DNA of 35,422 bases, taken from the NCBI GenBank assembly GCA_020722065.1, contig DYLK01000022.1, positions 1 to 35,422 of the forward strand. Reading direction: 5' to 3'. A model generated the notes under the pieces. It searched no databases and was not told the DNA's origin. It saw only the letters and a list, made by a program, of their open reading frames with translations. The number at the start of each line of letters is the position of its first letter. The first letter of the stretch is position 1. The DNA comes from Melioribacter roseus. GTDB taxonomy: Bacteria; Bacteroidota; Ignavibacteria; Ignavibacteriales; Melioribacteraceae. The translations under genes and the position numbers were made by a program. Below, piece by piece: positions 7,714-17,154 of this stretch.

Positions 7714-9453
7714 CTATTTATCAAACATTAATTTTTTATCATTTTCAGCAGCCTTTCTGACGAATTCCGTTGGAACAAGTTTCCAATTCCCAAATAAAGT
7801 TGGCTGAACAACTTTTTTCTCGATAATCCAATTCATCATCAAAAATCGCAAATCTCTATCAGTTGAAGACAAAATCCGCTTTGAAAGTTCTTCTTTTGGG
7901 ATTTTTGCCCCGAAAGTCAAATGTCCGCCGCCACCATTTCCCCGATATGAATTTACTGCAACTTTGTAAATTTTGGTGAAATCAAACAATTCGCCATTTG
8001 CAAGTGATGTAATTTTAACTTTTTCCCATTTTGGTTTTGTTACGTCAATTACGTAATTGATTCCAGCCGCACTTTCGAAATTGTAAAACAAACCAGATAG
8101 TTTTGGCGAATTTGTCCTTTCAGAAAATATCAACTTTCCGTTTTCATCTTTTTCAAATTTTAGAAGATTGTCATTTTCATCTTTCATTAGGTTGAACCAT
8201 TTTTCAGCAGAATATTCGAGAATATCTTTAATTTCCTTGCCAGAAAGTTGCATTGTGTAAAGGAAATTTTCGTAGTGATAGAGTTTGAATAAATCACGAA
8301 TGTAAATTTTCCCAGAATCAATTGATGTATTCATATTCAACGGAGCAGCAAAAGAAATATCTGCATTTGTTAAATCAAGCTGAATTTTTTGAATTAAATC
8401 AACAAATTCCGATTCGCCAAACAAAGCATCTTGCGAGTTAATTTGCTTTGTAAATTCTCCGATTGGTTGATTTACCCATTTTTTAATTTCATCAAATTGC
8501 GGAGAAAATTTTTCCATAAATTCTTTATCTGCAACAAATTGCGAAGCATCAACCAAATTCCCTTTCAGATTTTTGATTGAAAAGGAATTCCCGTTTTTTT
8601 CTAATAAAATATCAACTGTTGCGAATGTGCGAGCCGAACTTGTTCCGCCAATCACCAAAACCGAATCGCCAAAATCATTTTGTATTTTGAAATTCCAACC
8701 GTGATGATCGTGTCCAACAAATACGACATCAAATCCTTTAACTTTTTGTGCTACAATATTCGAGGCATTTTCTTCGCCATAATTTGAATTCCCATTTTCA
8801 TTTACGCCCGAATGGAAAAGTCCGATTAACAAATCTGGATTTTCCTTTTCTTCGATAATTTTTGTCCATTTTTCGGCAGTTGAAACCATATCGTCAAAAA
8901 ACATATTTTCCCAAAGAATTTTTGGTAACCAATTTGGAATTGCTGGAGTAATCATTCCCAAAACGGCGATTTTCACATTTTCTTTTTCGAAGATTGTATA
9001 AGGTTGAAAATAAGGTTCGTTTGTTGTTTCGTTTATCGCATTTGCTGCAAGCCAAGGAAAATTAATTTGGTTTCGAAATCTATCATAAACAGAATGCCCT
9101 GTTTCGATATCGTGATTTCCAACACTTCCGACATCATATTTCATAAAATTCATAACTTCTGCAAAAAGATGAGGCGAAGTTGTGTTTACAAAATTGTAAA
9201 AATAAACATCGGGAGTTCCTTGTAAAATATCGCCATTATTTAGCAAAAGTACATTCTGATTATGATTTTCCCGTTCAGATTTTACATAAGAATAAACTTG
9301 AGCGAGCGAAAATTTGCTTGGTTGGTTATCTCGAAAACTAAATGGATAAATTGCTCCGTGACAATCAGTCGTTTCAATTAACTTAATATTTACATTTTGA
9401 CCGAAAAGTGAAATTGCGGAAATTACAAGAAAAACGAGGAATTTTGATTTCAT
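7714..9453 (-). CDS. 5'-nucleotidase / 2',3'-cyclic-nucleotide phosphodiesterase family, exported
   Basis: A 579-residue protein with a signal peptide (MKSKFLVFLVISAISLFGQ). The calcineurin-like metallophosphoesterase domain (about 21-300) carries its metal motifs: TTDCHG (D30, H32), NNGDILQG near 72, GNHDIETGH near 115, FHSGVNENG near 216, and GHDHHGW (H248, H250). The first motif is TTDCHG where TNDxHG is common. A 5'-nucleotidase C-terminal domain follows (~320-530), with IRDLFKLYHYENFLYTMQLSGKEIKDILEYS and the substrate-binding NSYRGNGGGGHLTFG loop. Family members hydrolyse nucleotides or nucleotide diesters in the periplasm to salvage nucleosides and phosphate. First gene of a three-gene minus-strand unit with the small exported protein and M1 peptidase, suggesting a nutrient-scavenging set. 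No T9SS tail is seen. Confidence 0.9.
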   Translation of the reverse strand: MKSKFLVFLVISAISLFGQNVNIKLIETTDCHGAIYPFSFRDNQPSKFSLAQVYSYVKSERENHNQNVLLLNNGDILQGTPDVYFYNFVNTTSPHLFAEVMNFMKYDVGSVGNHDIETGHSVYDRFRNQINFPWLAANAINETTNEPYFQPYTIFEKENVKIAVLGMITPAIPNWLPKILWENMFFDDMVSTAEKWTKIIEEKENPDLLIGLFHSGVNENGNSNYGEENASNIVAQKVKGFDVVFVGHDHHGWNFKIQNDFGDSVLVIGGTSSARTFATVDILLEKNGNSFSIKNLKGNLVDASQFVADKEFMEKFSPQFDEIKKWVNQPIGEFTKQINSQDALFGESEFVDLIQKIQLDLTNADISFAAPLNMNTSIDSGKIYIRDLFKLYHYENFLYTMQLSGKEIKDILEYSAEKWFNLMKDENDNLLKFEKDENGKLIFSERTNSPKLSGLFYNFESAAGINYVIDVTKPKWEKVKITSLANGELFDFTKIYKVAVNSYRGNGGGGHLTFGAKIPKEELSKRILSSTDRDLRFLMMNWIIEKKVVQPTLFGNWKLVPTEFVRKAAENDKKLMFDK

Positions 9454-9528
9454 TTGTACTTTCTAATTATGATTTGTTATCCAAAATTAATGAAAATTGG
9501 GAAAGCTTGTATTTCTTTAAAATTAAAG

Positions 9529-9560
9529 AATCCGAACTAAACTTTCGCTCAATTCGGATT
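9529..9560 (-). terminator. Intrinsic terminator after glnA
   Basis: AATCCGAA at 9529-9536 pairs with TTCGGATT at 9553-9560 around a 16-nt loop. On the minus strand the stem is followed by CTTTAATTTT, 28 bp after the glnA stop. On the plus strand it is followed by TTTATT. It lies between the glnA and 5'-nucleotidase transcription units. Confidence 0.6.
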
Positions 9561-9587
9561 TTTATTGTTAAACAAGAAAATTAATTG

Positions 9588-11012
9588 TTAAACATCGTAA
9601 TACATTGTAAACTCATAAGGATGAGGTTTTTGGGCAATTCCTTTAACTTCTTTTTCCATTTTGTAGTTTATCCAAGTTTCAATTACATCTTCTGTAAAGA
9701 CATTGCCGCGGAGTAAATAATCGTGGTCAACTTCCAAAGCATGCAAAGCTGCAGCAAGCGATTCGGGAGTTGAAGGAACATTTTGCAATTCTTCGGCAGG
9801 CAAATCGTAAATATCTTTATCAAGCGGTTCACCTGGATTTATTTTATTTATCACGCCATCTAAACCAGCCATCAAAATTGCAGAAAATGCAAGATATGGA
9901 TTTGATGATGGATCTGGGCAGCGGAATTCCACTCTTTTTGCTTTTGGACTTGAAGAATACATTGGAATACGAACAGCAGCACTTCTATTTCTTTGTGAAT
10001 AAGCTAAATTAACTGGAGCTTCAAATCCTGGGACTAATCTTTTGTATGAATTTGTTGTTGGATTTGTAATTGCAAGCAAAGAAGATGTGTGTTTGAGAAT
10101 TCCACCGATAAAGTGCAACGCCATTTCACTTAAACCTGCGTAACCGTTTCCCGCAAAAAGTGGATTTCCATCTTTCCACAATGAAACGTGAACGTGCATT
10201 CCGCTTCCGTTATCGCCTGAAATTGGTTTCGGCATAAAAGTTACAGTTTTGTTGTTTTGAAATGCAGTATTTTTAACAACATATTTAAACATCAAAAGTT
10301 GGTCAGCAGATTTCAAAAGTGGTTGAAATCTTATGTCAATTTCACATTGTCCGCCGCTTGCAACTTCGTGATGCTGAGCTTCAACTGGAACGCCAACTGA
10401 GAGCAAGTTCATAACCATTTCACTTCGCAAATCGATTAGCGAATCAACTGGCGGAACTGGAAAATATCCTTCTTTATAACGTGGTTTATTTGCGAGATTT
10501 GGATTTTCGATTCTGCCTGAATTCCACGCACCTTCTTTTGAATCAATATAAAAATAGGATGAATTTCCAGTTGTGTCATATCGAACATCATCAAACACAA
10601 AAAATTCTGCTTCTGGTCCAAAAAAAGCTGTATCTGCAATTCCTGTCGATTTTAGGAAATTAATCGCTTTTTCAGCAATATTTCTTGGACAACGTGAATA
10701 TTTTTCTTTTGTTGCTGGTTCGTAAACATCGCAAATAAAACTAATTGTTGGGATTTTTATAAATGGATCAATAAACATTGTTGATGGATCTGGAATAATT
10801 AACATATCACTTTCGTTAATTTTTTTCCAACCACGAATTGAAGAGCCGTCGAATCCAAAGCCATTTTCGAACGAACTTTCATCAAACACATCAACTGGAA
10901 CTGTTGTATGTTGCCACTGACCTGGAAAATCCATAAACTTTAGGTCAACAAATTTGATATCTTTCTCTTTAATCAGAGCAAAAGCATCGGCAATAAGTTT
11001 TTTGTTATTCAT
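9588..11012 (-). CDS. glnA: Glutamine synthetase, type I
   Basis: A 474-residue GS, the normal length for GSI, making glutamine from glutamate, ammonia and ATP. Visible signatures: the N-terminal Asp loop [12 protein letters not shown] near residue 55, metal-binding FGPEAEFF near 130, [11 protein letters not shown] (AQHHEVA) near 220, the ATP motif [14 protein letters not shown] near 265, the glutamate-binding NRSAAVRIP near 345, and the end segment [13 protein letters not shown]. Tyr402 in DIYDLPAEE corresponds to the adenylylated Tyr of GSI-beta enzymes, so adenylylation by GlnE is possible; no glnE is in the window. The start ATG 11012 is preceded by AAGGAT. It overlaps the stop of the Lrp-type regulator by 4 bp (ATGA), so the two are co-translated. 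Confidence 0.97.
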   Translation of the reverse strand: MNNKKLIADAFALIKEKDIKFVDLKFMDFPGQWQHTTVPVDVFDESSFENGFGFDGSSIRGWKKINESDMLIIPDPSTMFIDPFIKIPTISFICDVYEPATKEKYSRCPRNIAEKAINFLKSTGIADTAFFGPEAEFFVFDDVRYDTTGNSSYFYIDSKEGAWNSGRIENPNLANKPRYKEGYFPVPPVDSLIDLRSEMVMNLLSVGVPVEAQHHEVASGGQCEIDIRFQPLLKSADQLLMFKYVVKNTAFQNNKTVTFMPKPISGDNGSGMHVHVSLWKDGNPLFAGNGYAGLSEMALHFIGGILKHTSSLLAITNPTTNSYKRLVPGFEAPVNLAYSQRNRSAAVRIPMYSSSPKAKRVEFRCPDPSSNPYLAFSAILMAGLDGVINKINPGEPLDKDIYDLPAEELQNVPSTPESLAAALHALEVDHDYLLRGNVFTEDVIETWINYKMEKEVKGIAQKPHPYEFTMYYDV

Positions 11013-11470
11013 AATTTATCCTTTATTTTGATTTTAGTTGTTTCTTTTATTGTAGATAAAACGTAGCTTGTAATTGTTCTTACAACACCAGGCCAAGACT
11101 GAATTGTTGCAAGTAATTTTTCTAATTCGGATGTGTTTTTTACAACAATTTTTAAAATGTGCGAGCCTTCACCAAGAATTGCGTGACATTCTAATATTTC
11201 GGGCGTTGTGAGAGCTTTTTCTCTCAAATTTGCGTATTCTTTTGACGAATCCATAACTACATTTACGAATGCCATTATATCATATTGAAAAAATTGTCGA
11301 TTAATTTTGGCGGAATATCCAATTATTATCCCATTTTCTTCTAATTTTTTCATCCTTTCGCTTAGTGAAGGTAAAGAAAGTCCAACTTTTTCAGCAAGTG
11401 AATTTCTTTTTATTCTTCCTTCATTTTGAAGAATTTCAATTATTTCTTTGTCAATATCATCAAGTTGCAT
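11009..11470 (-). CDS. Lrp/AsnC-family transcriptional regulator
   Basis: A 153-residue protein with the two-domain Lrp/AsnC layout: N-terminal winged helix-turn-helix (residues ~3-60: [17 protein letters not shown], then [25 protein letters not shown]), and C-terminal RAM/ACT-like effector domain (residues ~65-140, with [22 protein letters not shown] and the final strand [10 protein letters not shown]). Family members form octamers and sense amino acids. It lies directly upstream of glnA with a 4-bp overlap, so it most likely controls this operon in response to glutamine or another amino acid; that ligand is an inference. The region upstream (11471-11721) is extremely AT-rich, as expected for Lrp-type autoregulatory binding. 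Confidence 0.93.
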   Translation of the reverse strand: MQLDDIDKEIIEILQNEGRIKRNSLAEKVGLSLPSLSERMKKLEENGIIIGYSAKINRQFFQYDIMAFVNVVMDSSKEYANLREKALTTPEILECHAILGEGSHILKIVVKNTSELEKLLATIQSWPGVVRTITSYVLSTIKETTKIKIKDKL

Positions 11471-11620
11471 AATAAATTAATTTGTTTTATAAATTTTTAC
11501 TTAAAAAATAAGGCATTTTTATAAAAAAGCAAAAAAAATTTTTATTTTTTGTTAAATTTAATATAGAATTTTTTCACTAAATTTATTTGTCAATATTTAA
11601 TAATAATTAATACTACTTGC

Positions 11621-11647
11621 AGGAGCTTTTTTAAAGCTCCTTTTTTT
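11621..11647 (+). terminator. Strong orphan intrinsic terminator in a divergent intergenic region
   Basis: AGGAGCTTT (11621-11629), loop TTT and AAAGCTCCT (11633-11641) form a perfect 9-bp stem running into seven T residues (11641-11647). It functions only on the plus strand, yet no plus-strand gene lies upstream: the flanking genes diverge. It sits 75 bp before the TPR-gene start, so it either ends a short unannotated RNA starting after 11471 or acts as a leader attenuator for the TPR-aroE operon. Confidence 0.8.
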
Positions 11648-11721
11648 AATGAAAATTTATTATTGAAAATTTGTTTTTCTCAAATCAGTATTTTAGTTTT
11701 AAAAAAACTAATGGAGTTTAA

Positions 11722-13122
11722 ATGGAATATTCGAGTAGTAACCTTAATTTCGATGAAAATGATAATTATGATGAATATGACGAAATTGAAATTTTGCAAC
11801 AACTTGAAGCTGCCGTTGAACTTGTAAATAACGGTGAAATTCTTTTTAATATAAATCAACTTGAAGAAGCTGTTTTGTTAGCTCTTGAAAATGAATATCC
11901 TAATCAAGGTTTAATAATTGTAAATGCAGTTCTTGAAGTTGCTGGCTATAATTCAGATTTCTGGCAATATAAAGGCAAATTTCTAAATATGATTGGAGAA
12001 TACGAAGATTCGTATTTTGCATTCGAAAAATCACTTGAATTAAATCCTTTCGATTCTGAAACATTATATAGTTTTTCCTCAACACTTGAGTTACTTGGGT
12101 TTGAAGATCAAGCTTTTGAAACACTTCAGAAAGCATACAATTTGGACAATACAAATATCGAAATTCTACTTTCGCTCGGAGCGTATTATCAGAAAATTGA
12201 AGATTGGGAAAAGGCAACTGTATTTTATGAAAAAGTACTTTCCTTAGATAATGATGTTCCCGAAGCTTGGTATGAATTGGGATTTTCATACGAAATTTTA
12301 GATAAATTAGAAAAATCACTTGAATGTTACGAAAAATTCTTAGAATTAGAACCAGATAATTATTTCGGTTGGTATAATAGCGGAATTGTTCAAATTCGTT
12401 TGGGAAATTTTTCCAAAGCTATTGAGCATTTTGAATTTTCAATTTTGTTAAATGATGATTTCCCAAGTGCTTATTTTAATTTGGGAATTGCTCAATTATC
12501 AAATGAAGATTATAAAGATGCAATTGAATCATTCAAATTTGTTCTAAAAGGTGGCGATAAAGACGAGGCTGCAGAGTATTATATTGGTAAGGCATATTTT
12601 TATATGAATAAATTTCGAAAAGCAATTACTCACTTTTCAAGAGCAATAAAAATTGATGATAGTTATTTCGAAGCATATATTTCGCGTGGGAAAGCGTATG
12701 AAAAACTTGGTAAATTAACAGAAGCGTTGGAAGATTTTAATAAAGCTTTGATAGTATCTATTACGGAAACTTACAACTTTACTGAAGAAGAACAAGTATT
12801 ACTTACTAAATTACCATTAAAATTAGAGCAAATTGATTATCAGACAATAATTGAGAATATTGATACATTAATTAATGCAGAAGATTTTACATCAGCATTA
12901 ACTGATATAAATTTTGCCGAACAATTTTTCCCAGATAGTGTTCAACTTTTGCTAAGAAAATCGCTTGTTCATATCGAAAAAGGGAATTTTGACGAAGGTT
13001 TATTGTCGTTTAAGAAAGCATTGACTCTCGACACAAAATTAAGCCAAAAAATTAATTATGCTTTTGCAGAACTTGAAGAATCAACAATTTTCAAGCAAAT
13101 TTTTGAAGATAATAAGCAATGA
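11722..13122 (+). CDS. Tetratricopeptide-repeat (TPR) protein, cytoplasmic
   Basis: A 466-residue protein without signal peptide or membrane segment. After an acidic, Asn-rich head (residues 1-25) it consists of about ten 34-residue TPR units, for example YKGKFLNMIGEYEDSYFAFE, LGAYYQKIEDWEKATVFYEK, WYELGFSYEILDKLEKSLEC, GIVQIRLGNFSKAIEHFEFS, YIGKAYFYMNKFRKAITHFS and YISRGKAYEKLGKLTEALED, each with the W/Y-G-Y-A-P-type positions. TPR solenoids are protein-binding scaffolds; the partner is unknown. Shine-Dalgarno GGAG lies ahead of ATG 11722. It is the first gene of a long plus-strand run and overlaps aroE by 4 bp, so it is a stable part of this operon rather than an isolated gene. Confidence 0.9.
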   Translation: MEYSSSNLNFDENDNYDEYDEIEILQQLEAAVELVNNGEILFNINQLEEAVLLALENEYPNQGLIIVNAVLEVAGYNSDFWQYKGKFLNMIGEYEDSYFAFEKSLELNPFDSETLYSFSSTLELLGFEDQAFETLQKAYNLDNTNIEILLSLGAYYQKIEDWEKATVFYEKVLSLDNDVPEAWYELGFSYEILDKLEKSLECYEKFLELEPDNYFGWYNSGIVQIRLGNFSKAIEHFEFSILLNDDFPSAYFNLGIAQLSNEDYKDAIESFKFVLKGGDKDEAAEYYIGKAYFYMNKFRKAITHFSRAIKIDDSYFEAYISRGKAYEKLGKLTEALEDFNKALIVSITETYNFTEEEQVLLTKLPLKLEQIDYQTIIENIDTLINAEDFTSALTDINFAEQFFPDSVQLLLRKSLVHIEKGNFDEGLLSFKKALTLDTKLSQKINYAFAELEESTIFKQIFEDNKQ

Positions 13123-14009
13123 ACAACTTCAATGAAATAAAATCAAATATTGTCGGCGTTTTTGGTTATCCACTACAACATTCCCTTTCGCCATTTATGC
13201 ACAATAATGCATTTCAATTGGCAAATTTGAATTTCATTTATACTTCGTTTGAAATTCCGATTATCAATCTAAAAAGTGCCGTTGTCGGTGTTAAAGCTTT
13301 AGGAATTAAAGGATTTAATGTTACAATTCCATACAAAGAAAAGATTATTGATTTTATTGACAATCTTTCTGAAGAATCTTCAATAATTGGAGCTGTTAAT
13401 ACAGTTGTGAACGAAAACGGAATTTTACACGGTTACAACACCGACACAAATGGCATTTTTGAGACACTTTTTCCTTTAAAGGAATATATTGATAATTCCG
13501 AAGTTACAATTATCGGAAGTGGTGGGGCTGCAAGATCTGCCATTTTTACACTGATTAGAAAATTCAAAATCAATAAAATCAACATAATTAATCGTTCGAA
13601 AGATAGAGCCGCAACTTTGGCTGATTATTTTGCAGCGAAAATGAATTATAATTCATTTGAAATTTACGAGCTTTTCCCACCAGAAATTGTAAATCCGATA
13701 AGAGATTCAGCTTTAGTTATTAACGCAACACCACTCGGACTTTACCCAGAAATTGAAGATTCGCCAACAGAAATTGTCGATTCTTTTCATAAAGGACAGG
13801 TTGTCTTTGATTTTGTTTACAATCCGCTTCAAACAAAATTTTTACAAATTGCCGAAAGAAATGGCGCAAAAAAAATTAATGGGTTGAAAATGTTTGTTGA
13901 ACAAGGAGCAAAATCGTTTGAATTATGGACAAATCAAACAATGCCAAAATCTAAAATTTATCAACTTGTAGAAGAAAAATTAAAAACTGATTTAGAGAAA
14001 GTTGATTAA
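13119..14009 (+). CDS. aroE: Shikimate 5-dehydrogenase
   Basis: A 296-residue enzyme catalysing NADPH-dependent reduction of 3-dehydroshikimate to shikimate in chorismate synthesis. The N-terminal substrate domain has GYPLQHSLSPFMHN (SxS at 22-24), NVTIPYKEKI with catalytic Lys73, and GAVNTVVNENG followed by HGYNTDTNG with catalytic Asp109. The Rossmann domain starts with GSGGAARSAIF near residue 128, followed by the NADP-selective NRSKDR near 149. INATPLGLYP and GLKMFVEQGAKSFELW complete the family pattern. It is slightly longer than the usual ~270-280 residues, with the extra length mostly between NRSKDR and INATPLG. It overlaps the TPR gene stop by 4 bp and is followed 21 bp later by the amidase. 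Confidence 0.95.
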   Translation: MNNFNEIKSNIVGVFGYPLQHSLSPFMHNNAFQLANLNFIYTSFEIPIINLKSAVVGVKALGIKGFNVTIPYKEKIIDFIDNLSEESSIIGAVNTVVNENGILHGYNTDTNGIFETLFPLKEYIDNSEVTIIGSGGAARSAIFTLIRKFKINKINIINRSKDRAATLADYFAAKMNYNSFEIYELFPPEIVNPIRDSALVINATPLGLYPEIEDSPTEIVDSFHKGQVVFDFVYNPLQTKFLQIAERNGAKKINGLKMFVEQGAKSFELWTNQTMPKSKIYQLVEEKLKTDLEKVD

Positions 14010-14030
14010 TTCTTGCAAAATCAAAATAAA

Positions 14031-15590
14031 ATGTTCAAAAGTCTGATATTCAGTTTTATTTTCCTTTTTTCAAATCTTCTTGCTCAAGGAAATTTTGAAT
14101 TACTTGACATTTCCATAAATAATTCGACTAAGCAAATAACAAGCTATAAATCTGGCGAAATGCATTTCGTCTCAGTTCGGGAATTTTCAAAACTCTTAAA
14201 CAAAAACTATTTTTTTAATTCTGACACTAAAAAAGCTGAAATTAAATTCGAAAAATTCAATCTAATTATTACAGCGTGGAATCAATTTATTATTATTAAT
14301 TCCCGAAGTTCAGATTTGCAAAAAGTATTTCAACTTCCTATTTCCCCAAAATTAATTGATAACGACATTTATTTCCCGTTTTCGTATTCAGCCAAATATT
14401 TTGAAATGGCTTCAGATTATACAATCGAAATAAATCAAAATGAAAATAAAATAGAGATTACAAGCAATTCCATTTCTAATCAAGCAGAAAATCAGAAATC
14501 AAAAACATCGCCAAATCTTACAAAAGAAGAATACGACATTCAGTCAATTGAAATTGAGGAAAAAAGTAACGGAACTTTAATAAAATTGAAAACAAATTCG
14601 ACGATTAAAAACATTCGACACTCGCTGCTTGAAGAAAAGTTAATTCTTTTCTTACAGAATAAAATAAGAGTTAACCCAAAAATAACGGAAGTTAAACCCG
14701 AAGGACTTGTTAAAGAAGTGAAATTAAAAAAAGTTTCTGGGAATTACCAAGTTGAATTTGAACTTCACGAAGGTTTCACAAGTTATGATGTCTTTACAGA
14801 CGAGGAAACGGGCGAAATTATAGTTTCTATTCAGAACGATAAATTTAATGCGACCACAAATGAATTTGGTTCGCAGAAAAAGGAATTTAAGTTAGATGTA
14901 ATTGTAATTGATCCTGGACACGGAGGGAAAGATGCTGGAGCAATTGGCGTAACTTCTGTCCGCGAAAAAGATGTAAATCTTGCAATTGCAAAAAAATTAA
15001 AATGGTTAATTAAAGAAAATCTCCCAGAAATTGATGTGGTTTTAACTCGAGAAAATGATACTTTTATTGAACTTTATAAACGCGGGAAAATTGCCAATGA
15101 GGCAAATGGCGATTTGTTTATTTCCATACACTGCAACTCAACTCCCAAAAAACCAAGCAATGCAAGCGGTTTTGAAGTATATTTACTTCGTCCTGGGAAA
15201 ACTGAAGATGCAATTGCAATTGCAGAATTTGAAAATAGCGTTATAAATATGGAAAATCATCCTGAACAATACGAAGAATTGACGGAAGAGAACTTTATCC
15301 TTGTAACAATGGCTCAAGCTGCGAATATGCGATTTTCAGAGAAAATATCAGAAATACTTACTTCACGATGGAAAAGCGAGCAACCAACAGCTTCACGTGG
15401 AATTAAACAAGCTGGTTTGTTAGTTTTGGTTGGAGCATCGATGCCCGCAATTTTGATTGAAACGGGTTTTCTTTCCAATTATAATGATGAAAAATATCTT
15501 AATTCTCAAATTGGGCAACAAAAAATTGCTCAAACTATTTTGAACTCAATAATTGAATACAAAAAATATTACAACGAACTTAATAAATGA
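14031..15590 (+). CDS. N-acetylmuramoyl-L-alanine amidase (Amidase_3), exported
   Basis: Start chosen at ATG 14031 because it gives a clean signal peptide (MFKSLIFSFIFLFSNLLAQ); a TTG six codons upstream is possible. Residues ~25-140 resemble a copper-amine-oxidase-N/stalk-like domain (MHFVSVREFSKLLNKNYFF and IDNDIYFPFSYSAKYF). Residues ~165-275 look like an AMIN-type beta domain, which binds peptidoglycan or the divisome. The C-terminal Amidase_3 catalytic domain has all zinc and catalytic positions: H297 in DPGHGG, E312 in REKDVN, H367 in SIHCN and E477 in IETGFLSN. It cleaves the lactyl-amide bond between MurNAc and the stem peptide, acting in daughter-cell separation in the periplasm. The insert from about 385 to 410 before LVTMAQAAN may be the regulatory helix seen in AmiB/AmiC-type enzymes. 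Confidence 0.92.
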   Translation: MFKSLIFSFIFLFSNLLAQGNFELLDISINNSTKQITSYKSGEMHFVSVREFSKLLNKNYFFNSDTKKAEIKFEKFNLIITAWNQFIIINSRSSDLQKVFQLPISPKLIDNDIYFPFSYSAKYFEMASDYTIEINQNENKIEITSNSISNQAENQKSKTSPNLTKEEYDIQSIEIEEKSNGTLIKLKTNSTIKNIRHSLLEEKLILFLQNKIRVNPKITEVKPEGLVKEVKLKKVSGNYQVEFELHEGFTSYDVFTDEETGEIIVSIQNDKFNATTNEFGSQKKEFKLDVIVIDPGHGGKDAGAIGVTSVREKDVNLAIAKKLKWLIKENLPEIDVVLTRENDTFIELYKRGKIANEANGDLFISIHCNSTPKKPSNASGFEVYLLRPGKTEDAIAIAEFENSVINMENHPEQYEELTEENFILVTMAQAANMRFSEKISEILTSRWKSEQPTASRGIKQAGLLVLVGASMPAILIETGFLSNYNDEKYLNSQIGQQKIAQTILNSIIEYKKYYNELNK

Positions 15591-15634
15591 AAATATAAAA
15601 TCAATTATATTAGTATGACTAATTCGGAGAAAAT

Positions 15635-16045
15635 ATGTCAAATGCTCAGAAATGGGTAGCAGTGGTTTTGGCTTCGTTTCTTATTTTGTTGTTTGTTGGT
15701 TATCTAACAAACTCCGAAGAAGAAAATTATCTAAATAATTTCAGCCAAAACCAATCTCAACAAATTGACGGAAAATCAGCTCAACAAATTTATATAGATG
15801 CAGATTGTGTTGCTTGCCACGGCGCGAATCAAGAAGGAACGGAAAACGGTCCGAGTTTAAAAAATCTATCTGCAAAATGGACGAAACAGGAAATTATTTC
15901 GTATTTGAGAAATCCAGATGATTTCAAGAATGATGACAGAATAATAGCGTTAAATTTAAAATATCCAGATTCATTTATGCCAAATTATAATAATATGGAT
16001 ATAAAAGATTTAGGAAAATTAGCAGAATTTTTACTCCAAAAATGA
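15635..16045 (+). CDS. Membrane-anchored monoheme c-type cytochrome
   Basis: A 136-residue protein with an N-terminal uncleaved-type anchor (residues 8-25) and a periplasmic class I cytochrome c domain. The heme-binding CVACH is at residues 58-62, followed by GANQEGTENGPSLKNL, and the likely axial Met is M115 in DSFMPNYNNM. The C-terminal helix ends in LGKLAEFLLQK. It resembles small cbb3-oxidase subunit-III-like cytochromes and would carry electrons to a terminal oxidase or reductase not encoded here. A GGAG Shine-Dalgarno precedes ATG 15635. The stop overlaps the sigma-54 activator start by 4 bp. Confidence 0.88.
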   Translation: MSNAQKWVAVVLASFLILLFVGYLTNSEEENYLNNFSQNQSQQIDGKSAQQIYIDADCVACHGANQEGTENGPSLKNLSAKWTKQEIISYLRNPDDFKNDDRIIALNLKYPDSFMPNYNNMDIKDLGKLAEFLLQK

Positions 16046-17154
16046 CACGAAAACAATTACAAGAAAAAGTTGGAATTATCGGAAAATCCAAGGCAATTAG
16101 CGATTTACTTGACATTGTTTTGCAAGTTGCAAATTCGGATGTAACCGTTTTAATTCAAGGAGAAAGCGGAGTTGGCAAAGAAGTGTTTGCCAAAGCAATT
16201 CATTTTGCAAGTTCAAGAAATACCGAAAAATTAGTGAATGTTAATTGCGGAGCAATTCCCGAAGGAATTCTGGAAAGCGAATTATTCGGTCACATAAAAG
16301 GTTCTTATACAGGAGCAATTAACGACAGAAAAGGATATTTTGAAATAGCCGACAACGGAACATTATTTCTTGATGAAATTGCCGAAATGCCTTTAACAAC
16401 TCAAGTAAAACTTTTACGTGTTTTAGAAACAAAAGAATTTATGCGAATCGGCTCAGAAAAAGTAACTCAAGTAAATGTTAGAATAATTGCAGCAGCTAAT
16501 AAGGATTTGAAATCGGAAGTTGATTCCAAAAGATTTAGAAGCGATTTGTACTTTCGGTTAAAAGCCGTAACATTACAAATTCCACCACTGCGAGAAAGAA
16601 AAGAAGATATTATTCCGCTTGCTGAGTTTTTTCTCGAACAAAATAACCGCAAAAATTTGGGAAGAGAAATTTTTCTCTCGAAATCTGGCGAAGAAGCATT
16701 GCTAAATTACCACTATCCTGGAAATATTCGGGAATTAAGGAATATCATTGAATCGGCTGTTGCTTTAAATACAACAGGTATTTTGACGGATTCTGATTTT
16801 ATTCCTCATTTTCAAAAAGATTTACATCGCGACTCAAATCCCAATCTGCCAATTTATATGAATAGAACAAGTGAAGATTTAGATAGGGAAATGGTTTATC
16901 GAGCTTTAATCGAAATAAAACGAGATTTGGAAGAATTGAAATTTTTGGCAAAAGCACAAATGGGAACTAACAATTTTCATCAGATTGAGCCAAAATCCAA
17001 AACAAACACCGAAATCGTACCAATAGACGAAATGGAAAAGCAAGCAATTTTGAATGCTTTAGAAAAGACAAAATGGAACAAAAGAAAAGCCGCAAAACTG
17101 CTTAAAATTAACGAACGAACATTTTATCGAAAATTAAGTGATTATGATTTATAA
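16042..17154 (+). CDS. Sigma-54-dependent transcriptional activator lacking an N-terminal sensor domain
   Basis: A 370-residue protein: AAA+ domain from about residue 10 to 250 followed by a Fis-type helix-turn-helix (AILNALEKTKWNKRKAAKLL at ~337-356). Walker A is GESGVGKE (40-47), the sigma-54-contacting loop is GSYTGA (87-92; GAFTGA in most members), and Walker B is GTLFLDEI (106-113). RFRSDLYFRLKAVTLQIPPL and the YHYPGNIRELRN signature are intact. There is no receiver, GAF or PAS domain, so activity must be set by expression level or a partner, as with PspF. A linker at ~275-330 is variable. It is embedded between cytochrome c (4-bp overlap) and lptE (17-bp overlap), so it may govern envelope functions, but its target promoters are unknown. 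Confidence 0.93.
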   Translation: MTRKQLQEKVGIIGKSKAISDLLDIVLQVANSDVTVLIQGESGVGKEVFAKAIHFASSRNTEKLVNVNCGAIPEGILESELFGHIKGSYTGAINDRKGYFEIADNGTLFLDEIAEMPLTTQVKLLRVLETKEFMRIGSEKVTQVNVRIIAAANKDLKSEVDSKRFRSDLYFRLKAVTLQIPPLRERKEDIIPLAEFFLEQNNRKNLGREIFLSKSGEEALLNYHYPGNIRELRNIIESAVALNTTGILTDSDFIPHFQKDLHRDSNPNLPIYMNRTSEDLDREMVYRALIEIKRDLEELKFLAKAQMGTNNFHQIEPKSKTNTEIVPIDEMEKQAILNALEKTKWNKRKAAKLLKINERTFYRKLSDYDL

